Origin: Trifolium pratense
Lineage: Eukaryota > Streptophyta > Magnoliopsida > Fabales > Fabaceae
Assembly (NCBI RefSeq): GCF_020283565.1
Contig: NC_060060.1
Coordinates: 23,560,001 to 23,624,000, forward strand
Direction: 5' to 3'
DNA: 64,000 nt
Program-made: the position numbers and the translations under genes
Notes under the pieces: model-generated
Database searches by the model: none
What the model saw: the letters and a program-made list of their open reading frames with translations, nothing else
Told to the model about the DNA's origin: nothing
Shown here: positions 60,753 through 64,000 of the stretch, one piece after another
Numbering within the stretch: position 1 is the stretch's first letter
Layout of the letters: each line of letters opens with the position of its first letter

Positions 60753-63005
60753 ATGGGGCATAGTGATCTCAAGACATTGTTGCTCTATCTGGTGGCCACA
60801 GCATTATATGTTATATGACTTTAAGAAGGTGGATGTCTAAGTCATATATATAGTTCTTTCCTTTCTGCAAACATTTGCTAATGTATATGATCTATTGCCT
60901 TTGTGCATGAACACTTCTTTTTTGTGATTTTATGTAGTCAAATCTTAGAATGTGGTTCATTTTTAATGTGAAATGAAGTATAGCGTGACTTATCCGGCTC
61001 ATACATATATATATGTCAATAGAGGTCAGAACTTATGGCTCATGTTTGTTCAAAGTTATATTACTTCTACATATTCATATTGTTGACATCAAATTTGGAG
61101 GGAGTGAATTTAGTATAGAATATGGATGATACATAATTTTATGTTATTACATGGATGAATGAATTTTATGTTGATACATGGATGCAAAGAAGGATAGCGC
61201 AGGTGATCAATACTATTATGGAGTTGAGACATTGTATGTAAACATTAATAAATTAAAGCTTAGTGTTTAGATCACTTAGACGGTGTCAACTATTTTGAAG
61301 CTGAAGTATTATGATATCTTAAGGACCATGTAATTTCTCTGATTTTGAGACATTTGAGAGAAATTATGTATCATGAATGCCAAGTGCATGACTTTGTGCA
61401 TTCCTTAATTACTGGTGACATTTTGCCATGTGCTTTTTCAGTCATGCTTCCTCTTGGTCAAGTTATTATATGTCTGGCTATATTTTGAAGATTTAAAAAG
61501 GAAAATGTTAAACAGTGTCTCCGGGACACTGATTAAGCATGTTAAAATAGAAATTATGTCTTGAAATACATGCATTCAATGTTCAAAAGTACAAAAAGTT
61601 GTTTTTTCAATATAAATTTTATTTTTTATTTCATTTTTAGGTATGCTTAACAAGTGCCCGGGGGCACTGTTTAGCATGACCTTTAAAAAAAATTACCTTG
61701 TGGAAGAAAAGGCACTTGGAACATTGTAGATATGAACTTGAGACTTTGGAGAAAGTAAAACACAGTTCTCGTGTTTATCGTTCTCATTTGAAGGACCGGA
61801 TTAAGAGTCAAACAATCTAAGCAAGGATTTTAAGTTCTAAAAGTTTGGGAATTTTTTTTTTTTTAAATAGTTCAATTTAGTTATAAATATATAATATGAC
61901 AATTAATTTTCATATTTTTTATTTGAGTTGGTAAAGTTGAAGTTGGATATTCTTTTTGACTCAAGTCAACCTTAATAATATTTAGATTTTCTATTTATTT
62001 TTCATACAACTTAATGTAATTTTTTATTTATTTTACAAAGCCTCACAACAGAATATACTTTAGATCTATAATTATGTTGGGTCGACCCTGCTCATTCGTT
62101 ATTATCGGCGTGCAAGATTTACAGGAATATCTCTTTAAGAAGATTATTTAGCCAAACCTATGCGTGCTTGTCATTCGCAGCCATTGTCCACGATGAAGGT
62201 AAATTTGGTCTCATGAAATTTTGTCTGACTTATGTCCATTTTGGATAAACAATCTAATTAAGTGCTATAAGTTATTTCTACAACAAAAAAATAAAGTAAA
62301 TTCAAAATGTTTTCATTTAAGTCGTAAGTTGTTTTTATAAGCTATCCTAAGAGCTTATATAAATAAGCCGATATCAGCTTACAGACATGTTATAAGGTGT
62401 GTATACCGGTAAATAAGTTCAAATAAGTTAATAAGTTAATTATATCAGTAAATAAGTTCAAATAAGTTAATTTAAGACATTGATTTGTCTGAAAGCTTGT
62501 TTGGATTTTGACTATGAGTTGTTCTATGAAGTATGTTGAAAGCTCCTCATCTGATCAAATCTAAATTGCTGAACATCTCAGTACGCACATAATTGATTGT
62601 GTCTCCGTTTTTGTGTGATTTCAAGTCGCTTATTTCTTGATTAGAAGAAGTAGATCCTGGAAAGTTGGAACACAAGGAAAAGCTAGCATTTCTGGATCAA
62701 CATGCATGGTGATGCATATAATATTATTTTCTTATCTAAAATGTTTCCATATAATATAATATATTTCCATGCATTTCTCCAGTTTGGTTGTTAGATGGAT
62801 TTAGAATCTGTTATTTGGTTTCTAATAGCCATTTTTGGCTTATGGGCTATATGGCATTCCACAAATTAGTATAAAACGAGTCTTTCTTTTTTTAAGGCAA
62901 AAAAAAATGAGACTAATAGCTTAAAAAGTCATTAAAAGATAAAACTCTCGAGCCTTAAGCATATGATATGAAATATGCACGTTAGTATAAACTAATATAA
63001 AATAT
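60753..63005. other. non-coding flank of P4
   Basis: Inverted counterpart of 6193-9611. It holds the small GTTAAACAGTGTCTCC MITE at about 61494-61690 and two empty transposon sites (near 61000 and 62930). No gene is seen. Confidence 0.5.
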
Positions 63006-63099
63006 GTTTCAGTTGGTTATTATTGCTTCTATTTGGTCATCTACGTATGTCATAATTTAGTTTCCATGATATAATGCTTTGATTTATTTTTAATTGCAG

Positions 63100-63141
63100 G
63101 CTTTTCGATTTTTTGATCAGAATTGTGTTGGCTACATTAGG
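63100..63141 (+). pseudogene. EMB1579/RSA1 EF-hand exon, isolated
   Basis: A 42-base exon after TTGCAG reading AFRFFDQNCVGYIR. The R to C change separates it from the copies at 27.8 and 47.0 kb. Only the intron upstream of it is present before the repeat boundary at 63005. Confidence 0.8.
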
Positions 63142-63249
63142 GTAACCCCACCTTGGTCTTTATTTTATGATTATTGTTTGTATATTTTATTTTTATCCTT
63201 CAAGAATGATGTGAATCTCCAAAATGTAATATATGCTTGACAGTTGCAG

Positions 63250-63359
63250 ATTCAACACTTGAGGCCTACAGAGTACAATAGATCAAGGTTGCCTAGAAAC
63301 CGTTGGACTGTTAACCGTGCATATGGTGGAGTTTTGTCTGGAGGTGCTGTTAGGGAAAG
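63250..63359 (+). pseudogene. RPL34: RPL34 exon 3' (variant), rightmost copy
   Basis: Same variant exon as 27574-27683 ([12 protein letters not shown]), now on the plus strand. Confidence 0.88.
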
Positions 63360-63457
63360 GTTTGTATGCTCTCATCTTTTAAAGGCTGTTATTTATAACT
63401 TTTGCAATTATTTATTTGGTTAAATTGCTGGTGTAACTTGATTATATTTATTTATTT

Positions 63458-63787
63458 GGCCAGAAGAACAAGTTTGCAATTACTAATGACAAGGGTAGGC
63501 TCTCAAAGGAGGAGATTGAGAAGAAGGTACAAGATGCTGAGAAGTACAAATCGGAGGACGAGGAACACAAGAAAAAGGTGGAGGCCAAAAATGCTCTTGA
63601 GAACTATGCCTATAACATGAGGAACACAATCAAGGATGACAACATTGCTTCCAAGTTGTCTGCTGATGATAAGAAGAAGATTGAAGATGCTATTGAGCAT
63701 GCAATTCAATGGCTGGATGGAAACCAACTTGCAGAGGCTGATGAATTTGAAGACAATAATGAATTGAAGCATCACAAATTTTATTAG
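63458..63787 (+). pseudogene. HSP70 C-terminal fragment, rightmost copy
   Basis: Same 330-base fragment as 27146-27475, plus strand, ending LKHHKFY and TAG. Homology with the 26.9-27.1 kb flank continues to the window edge, so another inverted unit continues beyond 64 kb. Confidence 0.87.
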
Positions 63788-64000
63788 TTTTTCCCTTGTT
63801 AATTGTGTTTAATTGGCTTTGTTTGAACTCATTCCAGAGCTATTGTTAACATTGTCTACTATTCCATTGTGATACAGTTTTGTGTATCTCAATTTTCTTG
63901 ATGCTTTTTATTGGCTCTTCCATTTGCTTTATTGCTTAGAAGTATATTAGACAAGGAAAAAAATGTAACTTTAAATGGTTCTCTTGTAACATTGTCATAT

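Larger units (their letters stand above)
59603..63005. repeat. right arm of the outer inverted repeat
   Basis: Reverse complement of 6193-11312 without the three transposon insertions. It ends near AAAATATG at about 63005, where sequence homologous to 27.95 kb begins. Confidence 0.88.

Noticed and set aside
1..64000. CRISPR arrays, bacterial operons, viral genes
   Set aside because: No regularly spaced repeats, no prokaryotic gene organisation, and no capsid, polymerase or integrase sequences seen.

Overview
This is eukaryotic plant nuclear DNA: AT-rich, with GT-AG introns, tRNA-derived SINEs and hAT-type and other MITEs. Protein matches (RING-CH/DUF3675, type II metacaspase, MMD1-type PHD, RPL34, HSC70 and an EMB1579/RSA1 protein that reads like legume homologues) suggest a legume, probably Medicago, Trifolium or a close relative. 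That is inference from remembered families, not a search.

Layout. 1-143 may be the edge of a neighbouring gene. 710-3670 (minus) is one intact seven-exon RING-CH E3 ligase gene, the only ordinary single-copy gene seen. 3.9-6.2 kb is transposon-rich intergenic DNA. From about 6.2 kb to the right edge the window is one complex of recent segmental duplications. Unit copy 1 is inverted (about 9.6-21.56 kb). Copies 2 (about 21.59-40.37 kb) and 3 (about 40.38-59.15 kb) are direct tandem repeats with an 18.8-19.5 kb period. An outer inverted repeat brackets them (about 6.19-11.31 kb against 59.60-63.0 kb). At 63.0 kb another inverted unit fragment begins and runs off the window.

A full unit, read left to right in copies 2 and 3, holds: an unidentified terminal exon; a 5'-truncated PHD gene (minus); an HSP70 C-terminal fragment; an RPL34 exon 3; the 3' half of EMB1579/RSA1; RPL34 exons 2 and 1; RPL34 exons 4 and 3; a second HSP70 fragment; an intact two-exon metacaspase gene (minus); an intact five-exon gene for an unrecognised acidic 149-residue protein (minus); and a metacaspase exon-2 pseudogene (copy 2 only; lost in copy 3).

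The metacaspase and the acidic-protein gene are intact in all three copies. RPL34, HSP70, EMB1579/RSA1 and PHD pieces are fragments, and the RPL34 exons are circularly permuted (3-4-1-2 in the transcribed direction). Coding parts of the copies are almost identical, so amplification was recent, or the copies are being homogenised, or part of the structure is an assembly artefact. Transposon insertions with empty sites in sister copies (three hAT-like elements confined to the left outer arm, one 401-bp MITE confined to copy 3) and a 371-bp segment shared by copies 1 and 2 as an absence give a relative history. I see no single coordinated pathway; the amplified unit looks like a gene-fragment collage carrying two passenger genes.
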